Of a stretch of 56,438 bases of DNA, positions 43,801 to 52,400 are shown one piece after another (the stretch's first letter is position 1; each line of letters starts with the position of its first letter). The stretch comes from an uncultured Oribacterium sp. (lineage in GTDB: Bacteria; Bacillota; Clostridia; Lachnospirales; Lachnospiraceae): the NCBI GenBank assembly GCA_946413525.1, contig CAMKKZ010000024.1, forward strand, positions 1 through 56,438, written 5' to 3'. A model generated the notes under the pieces. It was not told the origin of the DNA. It made no database searches and was given only the letters and a program-made list of their open reading frames with translations. The position numbers and the translations under genes are program-made.

Positions 43801-46163
43801 TATCCCGTTCCGGATACGGAATAAGCGGGGATCCCTTCCGAGGATAATACTTCCACCACCTTATCCGCCCAGGATCCCGGAGACCGCATCAGGATCACAA
43901 TGTCCCTGTACGCGTATCCCATTGAAAGGAGTTTCCGGATCCGCCTGGCGATCATCCTGGCTTCCGCCTCGACCTTGTCCTCGCCATCCTCTCCAGTCTC
44001 CACAAGCAAAAGTTCCGTTTCATAATCATCACGGGAATCCATTTCATCGGACTTGGATGACACCCCAACATCGGATTTTCTCGCCGGCTCAGGGATCGCC
44101 CCAACATCCGCTTTCTTTTCCGAAACCAGCGGCACTCCTGCCTCCGCCTTCCCTTCCGGCTCAAGGGACACTTCCTTCTCTGCGTTCCTTTCCCGCGCCG
44201 GGGGTGCCGCCTCCGCCTTCGCTTCAGACTCCGCAGGCGGTATAATCCGTCCAGCATGCAGGGCCGTGGCTTCGGTGTAATCGATGCCTCCCACCCCCCT
44301 CTGCATTACCGTGAAAAAAACGGCATTGACGGCGTCAATGACCTCTGGGCGGCTCCGGAAATTCCGGGAAAGCTCTATTTTCGGATATTCAGGGTCATGG
44401 TATTTGGAAAGGAAAAGGTCAGGCCTTGCCAGGCGGAAGCTGTAAATGCTCTGTTTTACATCCCCCACCTGAAAAACGTCGGGCCTGTTGAACCGTTCCC
44501 CTGAAATTGCCTTGACAAGCTCCTCCTGCACAAAATTGGAATCCTGATATTCGTCCACCAGAATTTCCCTGTATCGCTTCGCGTAATCATCCGCCGCGGA
44601 GGATGGATGCCGCCCGTCCCCTTCTCCTTCGTAAAGCACTTCCAATGCCTTATGCTCAAGGTCAGAAAAATCCAAAATCCTCCTTCGATCCTTTTCCTCC
44701 CGATAGCGTTCCATAAAAAGGCGTGTCAAAGAAAGAAGTACGCGAATATTTCTTCGGATGCCATCCTCCATTTTTGCCAGAAGCTGCTCCTCCGGAAGAA
44801 CTATCCGCTTTTGCACGGCCTGAATCTCCTTCTTTACCGTATTTCGCATGCCGGAAACGATTTCCTTTTTGGCAGATTTGCTCCTTTTGAGACGGGAAAA
44901 CCCCATTCCGTGGAAAGCCCTGCAGAAATCCCAAACATCCTTCTCAAGCGTATCCCCATTCCCGATTTTCTTTTCATTGAAACCGGCTTTACAGAGCTCA
45001 TTGAGTTCAGATTTTTCAGAATCCATTCGATTGACTTCAATTTCTTTTTCTTTGAAATCATTTTCATTGGGTTCGTTTACTTCAGAATTCATTTGATTGG
45101 GTTCAGATTCTTTGAAATCCATTCGATTAGATTCAGATTCCCTGGAATCCATTTGGTTGGGTTCAGGTTCTTTGAAATCCATTCGATTGGGTTCAGGTTC
45201 TCTGGAATCCGTTCCATTAAAACCATTTATTTCCGCTGGGTTTTCTGTCGTTTCTATCCCACGCCCCTTGCCTGCGGATTCCGCAGCAGCAGATATCTGT
45301 TCCGAATTCTTCCGGGAGCCGGAAACATTCATCCCATCGTTTGCGACATCCAGGGAATACCCCTGCCGGCCGGCCAGCGCCCTGTCCGCCATACTCCTCA
45401 GCTCGCTCAAGGCATCCCTGTCCTCCCAAAGGGCGGGAATGTATTCCCTGGGGCCAGGTTCCTCCCCATCCTCATGAGCGACCGCCAACGCTTCCTCCAG
45501 CAGCCGCTGCCAGTCCAACAGTCTTTCAGATAGATTGGAGAGCAAATAAGCCCCCTGCATTTCCCGGTCCCTTTTTTCCAGCAGAGCCAGATATTCCTCC
45601 GGCCAGGGGTTGGATTCCGCGTTTTCAAATACCTGCAGGATCAGGTCCCCGATTCCCTCATCTTCCTTCCCCCGGGCATAGCTGTCCACAAAACGAAGAA
45701 AATCCTCATCCGTCTCCTGATATTTCTCCTCAAGGATTTCATTGATAATGTCACCCCGTATGAGCTTGAGCTCGCCCTCATCTCCGAGCCGGAAGGAGGG
45801 ATCCAGATCGATTACGGCGTAGTTTTCCGTGATGAGGCGCTTACAAAAGGAGTCAATGGTGCTGATGTCGGCATTCTGGATATTCCCCGCCTCTCGGATC
45901 AGACGAAGATTCTCCGGTTCCTCCTGAAGGCGTTTCTCAAGAGCCGTCTTGATTCTTTCCCTCATTTCCCTTGCGGCCGCGTCCGTAAAAGTCATGATTG
46001 CCATTTCAGATAAGGATACGGGATCCAGCGGATCGGTCAGCCGGGAAATCACATGCTCCACGAGCACCGCCGTCTTGCCCGAACCGGCCGCCGCCGCCAC
46101 CAGCAGGTTACCGTTACGATGATGGATGACCTTCTCCTGTTCCGCCGTCCACTTTGCCGCCAT
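40851..46163 (-). CDS. addA: ATP-dependent helicase/nuclease subunit A, with five repeat insertions
   Basis: The Firmicutes counterpart of RecB: a UvrD-type 3'-5' helicase plus C-terminal nuclease, working with AddB in double-strand break repair. Walker A AAAAGSGKT at 23-31, LVDEYQDSN, GDVKQSIYSFRLARPDLF, MSIHKSKGLQFPVVF and VLYVGMTRAQDKL are all present; the nuclease has IDYKTD with Asp1718-Lys1720. At 1770 residues it is about 500 longer than usual. The excess lies in five low-complexity stretches near residues 275-403 (PNRMDFKEPE units), 638-708, 848-981 (ENNEC units), 1274-1381 and 1491-1611 (SSEAGEPSESIEVCEPTQ units). All keep the frame and lie between core motifs. AAAGGGGAG before the ATG belongs to a dispersed hairpin element. 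addB lies 3.3 kb upstream instead of adjacent. Confidence 0.92.
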   Translation of the reverse strand: MAAKWTAEQEKVIHHRNGNLLVAAAAGSGKTAVLVEHVISRLTDPLDPVSLSEMAIMTFTDAAAREMRERIKTALEKRLQEEPENLRLIREAGNIQNADISTIDSFCKRLITENYAVIDLDPSFRLGDEGELKLIRGDIINEILEEKYQETDEDFLRFVDSYARGKEDEGIGDLILQVFENAESNPWPEEYLALLEKRDREMQGAYLLSNLSERLLDWQRLLEEALAVAHEDGEEPGPREYIPALWEDRDALSELRSMADRALAGRQGYSLDVANDGMNVSGSRKNSEQISAAAESAGKGRGIETTENPAEINGFNGTDSREPEPNRMDFKEPEPNQMDSRESESNRMDFKESEPNQMNSEVNEPNENDFKEKEIEVNRMDSEKSELNELCKAGFNEKKIGNGDTLEKDVWDFCRAFHGMGFSRLKRSKSAKKEIVSGMRNTVKKEIQAVQKRIVLPEEQLLAKMEDGIRRNIRVLLSLTRLFMERYREEKDRRRILDFSDLEHKALEVLYEGEGDGRHPSSAADDYAKRYREILVDEYQDSNFVQEELVKAISGERFNRPDVFQVGDVKQSIYSFRLARPDLFLSKYHDPEYPKIELSRNFRSRPEVIDAVNAVFFTVMQRGVGGIDYTEATALHAGRIIPPAESEAKAEAAPPARERNAEKEVSLEPEGKAEAGVPLVSEKKADVGAIPEPARKSDVGVSSKSDEMDSRDDYETELLLVETGEDGEDKVEAEARMIARRIRKLLSMGYAYRDIVILMRSPGSWADKVVEVLSSEGIPAYSVSGTGYFAAVEVETILSLLSVIDNPLQSIPLAAVMRSPIYGFSDEELALIAARRGGLEPRYEWPAEGKMEPVSGEDDMNEESACPESGSQSQNSEDALWQNKLLKKEDALTAEENHERNKDTEKNECIKNTENNECINSTEKNESITITENNEVIKKNRVIENDERIEKNERIEKNKFIDENEDIKKNKGMEEKEGEPLPDELAEKLERFYGELRHFREMSRYLRIHELLYRLYDETGYYHYASAMPAGERRRANLEQLIDFALRFEKTSYKGLFDFIRYIEKLRKQNNDQGEAAIFSEEDDLVRIMSIHKSKGLQFPVVFLSGLGRRFNRADLADKVLIDPVLGIATDYVDPEERIRYPSLERLAVREKLETDQLGEELRVLYVGMTRAQDKLIMTASCADLEKTMAKIPDIREGAALPRGQFGMRGSGAVRIHSESGEAEADAPGFVETLKEDETEAQKRGAPSVPPARLSEIRSAGCMLDWIMLSSGAVHSEMVVIPAASGGKGSEKAGFGDVDSGKADSGVKDGEKSASGSSDGEKTGFRDADSGKSGFEDPNSGGGNDKKAASGSVDGGKVDSVGIDGGKSGFVDTCRGESGFAGQRTPFRIETFRFQDLVEEGKEELKETILLAGEIRERILSRAKEDDCGMLEKRLSWQYPYAEAVRLFPKLSVSEIKAAAYKDLNEEPAPVLDLDGSGKWKIIGEGGSEREETIADEIHSDIQEAVNVGEASESIEVCEPTQSSEAGEPSESIEVCEPTQSSEAGEPSESIEVCEPSRSPEAGEPSESIEAGEASESSEAGESLEFGEFTAPSVFSEAGKSALSSSGDKPSGAAVGDAYHHALARYNFDADSSQLDKLLPEEERKLINSSHFERFLRSPLAAELREAQREGRLFREQRFMKQLPYCSLFPDSGVEDEVMLQGIIDAFILRDDGIILIDYKTDRTRNPEELKRRYSVQLELYGNALRDIIGRPILRKLLYSFTIGKEIPLP
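41380..41650. repeat. 54-bp repeat inside addA (insertion 5)
   Basis: Units coding for SSEAGEPSESIEVCEPTQ occur four times nearly unchanged at DNA level, followed by degenerate ones. The near identity shows recent expansion. Confidence 0.75.
45095..45215. repeat. 30-bp repeat inside addA (insertion 1)
   Basis: GGAATCCATTCGATTGGGTT-type units, about 30 bp each, occur four to five times in alternation, coding for RMDFKEPEPN and QMDSRESESN. Confidence 0.7.
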
Positions 46164-46169
46164 AAAAAA

Positions 46170-46385
46170 CTCCCCTTTCAGAGCGGGACTAAGCCACTCT
46201 TATTTCTTGACATATCGATGTGCTATCGTGTCAGGCTTTCTCACCTATCAGAGTGGGTTTTTGCCACTCTGAATTCTGACATAGCGAACCGCTTGCGGGG
46301 CAAATCGGCTCACCTATCAGAGTTCGTTTTGCTCGCTCTGATCTTATGACAAACCGATGCAGCATCGCAATCTTACGGCTGCTCG
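46170..46385 (-). repeat. Hairpin-SD element, three tandem copies in the addA leader
   Basis: Reverse strand: ATCAGAGCGAGC/…CTCTGAT then GGTGAG; TCAGAGTGGC/CCACTCTGA then GGTGAG; AAGAGTGG/CCGCTCT then AAAGGGGAG, the ribosome site of addA. Stems differ by paired or G-U-compatible changes. 46386-46600 holds no gene I can support. Confidence 0.7.
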
Positions 46386-46601
46386 AAAGATTTTATGCCA
46401 ATGGATCCAATGGTGTAAAACGCACTGAAACCGCCCCCTGCCTGACCAAGGCGGCAAAGAGGCGGTTCCATCTTCCTTCCGGATAAAATGATAAGATTGT
46501 ATTATCGGGTCAGGGCATTTCGTCTTAATCCAGGAAAAATCTGATTAAATCAGCATTTCCTTATGATGCACACGAAAATGCAAAGGAAATTTGCCGCTGC
46601 G

Positions 46602-46643
46602 CGGCGCATTTTCGGCGCCGGAAACGCTTAAATCAGCGTTTCC
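46602..46643 (-). repeat. Double-hairpin 3' element behind the small membrane protein
   Basis: Starts directly after the stop codon: GGAAACGCT/AGCGTTTCC, then CGGCGC/GCGCCG with loop CGAAAAT. See the matching element at 34894-34935. Confidence 0.65.
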
Positions 46644-46814
46644 CTAGAAATTCAGAAAAGAGACAGCCGCATAGATTATAGCCAATAAGATGATGAATTT
46701 GATCAGTTTTTTGGGGGACAGGATCAGGCTCAGCACAAAACCGGCTCCTTTCAGAATGACCCCCATCCCAATGAAAATAAGCATTACAATGAAAACAACT
46801 AATCCGGCAACCAT
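46644..46814 (-). CDS. Small two-span membrane protein (56 aa)
   Basis: The frame starts MVAGLVVFIVMLIFIGMGVI and ends FIILLAIIYAAVSFLNF. Two hydrophobic spans flank a short loop with SPKKLIKF, so both ends should be on the same side of the membrane. GGGGAGG lies 6 bases before ATG and is the end of a hairpin-SD element. I do not recognise a family. It stands behind the PTS gene on the same strand and before addA. Confidence 0.7.
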   Translation of the reverse strand: MVAGLVVFIVMLIFIGMGVILKGAGFVLSLILSPKKLIKFIILLAIIYAAVSFLNF

Positions 46815-46823
46815 ATTTTCCTC

Positions 46824-46890
46824 CCCTATCAGAGTGGTTTTTTGTCATTCTGATTCTTTGACAAACCTGTGCGGTATCGTATAAAGCCAT
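46824..46890 (-). repeat. Hairpin-SD element in the leader of the small membrane protein
   Basis: Reverse strand: ACGATACCGC, TTTGTCA, then AATGACAAAAAACCACTCTGAT hairpin remnants and AGGGGAGG before ATG at 46814. Confidence 0.65.
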
Positions 46891-46894
46891 CTGT

Positions 46895-47042
46895 CATCAT
46901 TTCAGATTAATCAGGTCATCGCCGATGGAAACATCATTTCAGATTGATCAGGTCATCGCTGACGGAAACATCATTTCAGATTAATCAGGTCATCGCCGAC
47001 GGAAACATCATTTCAGATTAATTAGGTCATCGCCGACGGAAA
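46895..47042. repeat. 37-bp tandem repeat copying the end of the PTS gene
   Basis: Four units of CATCATTTCAGATTAATCAG plus GTCATCGCCGACGGAAA. The rightmost contains the last 11 codons and stop codon of the PTS gene; the other three lie behind it and repeat the same coding text VSVGDDLINLK-stop. Confidence 0.85.
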
Positions 47043-48972
47043 CATCCTTTCCAACAGCCACAGGCTCCACCGCATTGAAATAGTCCACATTGGTAACAAG
47101 CACAGGCGTGATTATGGGATGCCCAGTCGCCTCGATCGCGGCAATGTCAAATTCCAACAGCAGCTCGCCCTTCTTCACCTTATCGCCCTGCTTCTTCATC
47201 GGCGTAAAGCCCTTCCCTTCCATGTCAACCGTATTCATTCCAACATGAATAAGGATCTCCGCGCCGTTTTGGCTGGTCATGCCGATGGCATGTCCCGTAG
47301 GGAAGAAGGTGGTAATCTCACCATCCGCCGGCGCATAGACCTTGCCCTCGGACGGCTGGATCGCGACGCCCGTGCCCATGGTGCCGGAGGCGAAAACCTC
47401 GTCCGGTGTCTCGGAAAGCGGCAGTGCCTTGCCATTGATCGGAGATGAAATCATTCCGGGGGCGACAACCGGCCCCTCTTCAATCTTCCCTGCCTTCTCC
47501 TCTGTTCCGCCTGCATTCCCCGCTTTCTCCGCATTGATCTCTCCGCCATCAGCCGTACCCACGCCTGCCGCTTTGTCACTGTAAAGGAGATAGGCAAGGC
47601 CGCAGGAAATGGCAAGACCCAGTATGCCGCAGATCGCGCCAAAGATCAGTCCCGCGTAAGGCGAGCTTCCCCCGATAAAGGTGATCAGGGAAAGGAAGGA
47701 GGGAGAACCGCCCATGGTATACCCCTTCACGCCGGTGATACCGGCCAGAAGACCGGAAACGCCCGCCCCGATCACCGCGGCGATCATGGGACGGCCGTAA
47801 CGGAGATTGATGCCGTACATAGCCGGCTCAGTGACGCCCGCCACCGTGGCGGAAATGCCGCAGGCAATCCCTTCGGAACGAGTGTCCATATCCTTCGTCT
47901 TGGCGGCAACGCCGAATGCCGCGCCGCCCTGGCAGATATTGGAGCAGAACATGGTGACCATGACGATAACGTCCCAACCCAGGGTTGCCAGATTGTTCAT
48001 GCATAACGGAATCAGGGCATAATGCATGCCGGTCATGACAATGAAAGGCATCAAGGCGGAAAGGATACCCACGGTCAACCAGGGCGTACGGTTGTACATC
48101 GTATTAAACACCGAAGCCAGGCCGTTTCCGATGACGCCGCCAAGGGGCCCGAGTACGCACATAATGATAGGAACGCAGATCAGAAGGAAAAGCAGCGGCT
48201 TCAGGAAGGCCTTCAGCACGTTGGGGGATACCCGGTCTGCGAAATCCTCCGCCCATTTCATGACCGGTGTCATCAGCAGCATAGGCACGACCGAAGAGGT
48301 GTAGCTCGTGTTGATAACCGGGATGAAGCCCAGAAGATATGTGCAGGGCATGTTCAGGAAGCTGCCATAACGGATCCCCTCCATGGCCCCGCCCATCAGG
48401 CTGACCATGTTCGGGTAGCAGAGCATGGCGCCCACCGCGACATAAAGAGGCACGCTGCCCCCCGTCTTCATGGCAATGGACCAGCCCAGGAACAAAGGCA
48501 GGAAATAGAAGAAGCCGTCCGCTATAGCAAAAAAGATAATATAGGTCGGACTCGTCGTCTGCAGGATGCCAATGGTGGTGCAAAGGGTAAGTACCACCTT
48601 CAACATACCAGTTCCCAGCATGGCGGGAAGCAGCGGCGTAAGACAGCCTGCCACAAAGCCCATCAATCTCTGGACCGGGTTGCCCTGAGGCTTCGCCGGG
48701 GCGGCTGCCGCGTTCCCCCCGAAATCTCCCATTGTCTTGAAGGTCTTGAACAGGTTGGAAACCTCGTTCCCGATCACAACCTGATACTGCCCTCCCTGCT
48801 TGATGACGCTTTTCACGGCCTTGATCCTGCCCACCGCGTCATCATTTGCCTTGCTTTCATCCTTGAGCACCAGGCGGAGCCTCGTCATACAGTTCGTAGC
48901 CGAGATAATGTTGTCCGCGCCCCCGACCCCATCAATAATCTGCCTGGAAACCTCTTCGTAATTCATTGCCAC
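47008..48972 (-). CDS. PTS beta-glucoside-type permease, EIIBCA
   Basis: A 654-residue sugar permease in BCA order like BglF. Residues 1-80 are EIIB with the phosphorylated Cys28 in SATNCMTRLRL. Residues about 105-455 are the EIIC membrane part (PMLLMTPVMKWAEDFADRVS, AGVTEPAMYGINLRYGRPMI). Residues about 500-654 are a glucose-type EIIA with His576 in EILIHVGMNTV. An Ala/Glu-rich linker joins C and A. The start is GTG at 48972, with AAAGGAG 9 bases upstream; ATG two codons later is the alternative. No antiterminator or phospho-glucosidase gene is adjacent, so the exact sugar (beta-glucoside, sucrose or trehalose) is open. It lies between addB and addA. Confidence 0.9.
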   Translation of the reverse strand: MAMNYEEVSRQIIDGVGGADNIISATNCMTRLRLVLKDESKANDDAVGRIKAVKSVIKQGGQYQVVIGNEVSNLFKTFKTMGDFGGNAAAAPAKPQGNPVQRLMGFVAGCLTPLLPAMLGTGMLKVVLTLCTTIGILQTTSPTYIIFFAIADGFFYFLPLFLGWSIAMKTGGSVPLYVAVGAMLCYPNMVSLMGGAMEGIRYGSFLNMPCTYLLGFIPVINTSYTSSVVPMLLMTPVMKWAEDFADRVSPNVLKAFLKPLLFLLICVPIIMCVLGPLGGVIGNGLASVFNTMYNRTPWLTVGILSALMPFIVMTGMHYALIPLCMNNLATLGWDVIVMVTMFCSNICQGGAAFGVAAKTKDMDTRSEGIACGISATVAGVTEPAMYGINLRYGRPMIAAVIGAGVSGLLAGITGVKGYTMGGSPSFLSLITFIGGSSPYAGLIFGAICGILGLAISCGLAYLLYSDKAAGVGTADGGEINAEKAGNAGGTEEKAGKIEEGPVVAPGMISSPINGKALPLSETPDEVFASGTMGTGVAIQPSEGKVYAPADGEITTFFPTGHAIGMTSQNGAEILIHVGMNTVDMEGKGFTPMKKQGDKVKKGELLLEFDIAAIEATGHPIITPVLVTNVDYFNAVEPVAVGKDVSVGDDLINLK

Positions 48973-49082
48973 GTTCTAATTCTCCTTTCAAAAAAACTGG
49001 ACATTATGTGACAAAAATGCATTTACACAACAGTAACTATGAGAATAGGTTTAATGCAGTTCCACTACACCCCCATTCAAGC

Positions 49083-49247
49083 TTAAAGATTCAAATTTTC
49101 AATATTAACTCCAAGCGCTGACAATTTAGCCGCAAGTGTTTTAATCTCATATTCCAGGACACCGTTAGGTTCTTTGATGCTTTGTTTTATTCTTTGTAAA
49201 GTACTATAGAACTCAATCAAATTAACCTTCATTTCTTCTGTTGCCAT
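49083..49247 (-). CDS. Small helical protein (54 aa)
   Basis: The frame MATEEMKVNLIEFYSTLQRI continues KEPNGVLEYEIKTLAAKLSA and ends GVNIENLNL. GAGGGGGTAAGGT precedes the ATG, a good ribosome site. The LEYEIKTLAAKLSALGVNIE text resembles small uncharacterised Clostridial proteins. It precedes the PTS gene on the same strand with 110 bases between. Confidence 0.6.
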   Translation of the reverse strand: MATEEMKVNLIEFYSTLQRIKQSIKEPNGVLEYEIKTLAAKLSALGVNIENLNL

Positions 49248-49429
49248 ACCTTACCCCCTCTATTTATCCTCCTTTAACTGGAATTGAACAGTATTATTTG
49301 AACAGTATTATTATAAGAATTTCCTCCTGTTATTATAATATAAGTATTATAATATTATTCCTTACGTTTGAAAAGTTCTAATATTCTATCGCCCGAAATT
49401 TTCGTGTTTTAATGCGCTTCAATGGCGCT

Positions 49430-52400
49430 TCAAAGGTTCCCGGGAGGATCTTCAGTCCCATCCATTGACTCGATCCGCCTCCATATCTCCTCCGTGTCCA
49501 ATGCTTCCCCTGTCCGGTAATGAAAGCCCTCGGTGCGGGGGTCAAAGCGGCAGACCGCATGGTACGGGCAGTAATCGCAGGCGCTGCTTTTCGGACTTTC
49601 CTGCGCAGGCTCTATGGCGATGTTGCCCCGCCGGATGCTTTCCGCGTATTTTTGCATCTTCTTTTCCGCATATCGCTGCAGGGCAAGGAAACGCTTCGTA
49701 TCCGCCATGGATTTCTTCCGCCTGTCCGGAGATCCATCCTTCATGAAGGCCGGGACCACCTCCGACTCCTTCTCGATCCCCCTGTCCATATGGCGAATAA
49801 TCTCGGGGTCGGAATTGACCAGCCCGTCCGGGCGAAGGAGCTTGAGCCTCTCCCGGAAAGCCTCCTCCGCATCCCTCCCCTCCTCATAATCCAGCACCGG
49901 ATCCGCCAGGCGGTAATAGAGCATGGCGGCAGGCAGCACCTCCTTGTCCGGATAAATTATCCCGTATTCCCGGAGCGCGGCCCCCATATAGGCGGCAAGC
50001 TGCAGCTGCAGGCCCTCGTATACCTTTTCAAGGTCAAAAACGGTACGTCCGGACTTGTAATCGATGACGCGCACATAGACCCTTTCCCCATCCACGCAGA
50101 TGTCCGTCCGGTCGATCCGGCCGTTAAGGAGCATGTCTTCAGAAAAGACGCGGAAGCTTTTTTCCAGCCCCGCGACCCGGAAGTCCCCCCGGGAAAGCTG
50201 CTCCCGGAGCACCAGGGCCGTCGTCCTGCTCACCTCCTCCGCCTTCCTTACCAGATAGCGGCTGCGGGCGGTGTCCGTCATTTTCTGCCCTGCATAGGAA
50301 TCAGCCGCCTCCCGCACGCAGGCTTCCGAAAGCTCCGCAAGTTCCTCCGGGGAATAATCGGAAAGCCCACTGCGCTCATCGGCGGCTTTCCGGAAAATGC
50401 CCTCAATGGCGGCATGATAGAGATTCCCAATGTCAAAGGCCTGGATCTCATGCGTTTTCCGTTCTGTAAGCCCCAGCCCGTATTTCAGGAAATGCGCGAA
50501 CGCGCAGCGGCGGAAGAGCTCCAGCTGGGTAATGGAGCCGGTCAGTATTTCCCCGTAGAGCTCCCGGGCCGCTTCCTCCTCCAGCCGCCCGCCGGCGTAT
50601 CTGGTAAAGGCCGCCTGCAGGAGGCGTTCCGCCTTTTCCTTGTATTTTTCGCTGCGGAATAGGACGGCAAGGCAGAGGAAGGCAGTTCCATCCTCCCCCC
50701 GCAGCATATCCTGCATACGCCTTGCCGCGTAACGGAGAGCCTCCTGTCCCGTATGGACTTCCTTTATCAGGGCGGAAAATTCCCCCTGCAAACTCCATGT
50801 CCAGTCATATGTCTGCTCTTTGATGCTTTTTGTGCTGTCGGAGATTACCCCCTGCCCACCCATGGCTCCGTCATGCATCGGACCCGTGATCGTTTTTGCC
50901 TTGTCGGAGATTTTCTCCTGCATACTCATATCTCCATCGTACATCGGGACCGTAAAGCCCTTTGCCCTGTCGGAGATTTCTCCCTGCCGCTTCCCAGCTC
51001 CATCATTCGGCCGACCTGGCTCCTTCAGGGCAAAACGCAGGCGACGTATGAAAAGCCCCGGGAAAAGCTTACGGATATCGGAAACAAGCCCGGAGGGCCG
51101 CAGGCCCTTTCCGTCCCTCCCCCGGATCGGCCAGCTCAGGATCAGGCGTGAGGATGGGTTCAAAAGGGCGCGATAAATATAATAGCGCTGAATCAGGGCA
51201 TTTTCGGCACGATCCGGCGCCAGCTCGATCTCCAGTTCCCGAAAAAGGGCCCGTTCCCGGTCGCCCAGGATCTTCTGCCCGGACTCCGCCTTCGGGATCT
51301 GATCTGCCGTCACCCCGGCAATGAAAAAAAGAGTGGGGCTTGAAAAACGGGAGCGGGTGAGATCCCCTATGATGACCTGGTCCAACGTGGCCGGAATCCT
51401 GCGGATAGAGGCCTCCGAAAGCCCTGCGTCCAATATATCCCGAAACTCCTGACGGCTCACGCCCGTCTCCCCGAGAAGGCCGGAGAGCCTCCCGAGTATT
51501 TCGTCCACGGCCTCCATGGAGCGGATCAGCTCCTCCGCCAGATTTGCTTCCAAGAGCGGATGTTTCTCCCCCTCCCCCGCAAAGCCTGAATTTCTAAGCC
51601 TATCCGCTTCTCTTTCCAAAATCTCCCTTACGGATATTTCCAAAAGGAGGGCGCGCAGCGCCTCGACGCGTACCGCAATCTTTTCTCCCCTTTTTTCGGT
51701 ACTTTCCCGCATTCGGATAAGAGGCAGCAGATATTTCTGACGGAGCGCTTCATATTCCCCCCAGTCGGATGAGAAAGCAGTATAGCCCCTTATCCCCTTC
51801 TCCCGGAGATAATTGTCAATGATGTCGATTTCCGCGTCCTCCTCCGGCTCCCTGCCGGGCAGGGAGCGGAGGAAGCGCAGTACGCTTTCAAAGCTGAAAT
51901 TTCGGTCCACCGCTTCCAGCGCCGAGCGGATGACCTCCGCGTAAGGCGTGTCGAGGAGGCTGCCGGGATCGTCAAAAAAGTATGGGATTTCCGCCTCGGA
52001 AAAGGCCTTGTAAACAAGGTCCCTGTATCCCTCCGGATCCGTGATAATTACCCCGATATCCTGATAACGCAGTCCTTCCTCCCGGACGGAACGGGCAATT
52101 TCCGCCGCAATGGCCTCCGCCTCCGCCTGCCTGTCAGGGGCTTCCCAGAGCTCGAGATTCTTCCTGGCCGCAATGCCGCTCAAACTTCTGCCGACTCCGG
52201 GGCTGTACAGTATCCTGCCCAGGAAATCCAGTGCCGGAGCGTTCCGAAACCTGGGAAGGGGCGCGTCCGCGGGACGTTTCTCACCGCTTACTGCGTCAAA
52301 GGTATTCATGTCCACGGCGGGCAGGAGCGCTGTGCCGCTTTTCTTCGCGAGCTCGACGATCCCTGAAGCCGTCTGCCTGGTCAGGTAAAAAAGATCCTCC

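Noticed and set aside
48022..49011. Plus-strand open frame opposite the PTS gene
   Set aside because: Composition rich in His, Arg and Gln and fully antisense to the PTS permease; no domain recognised.
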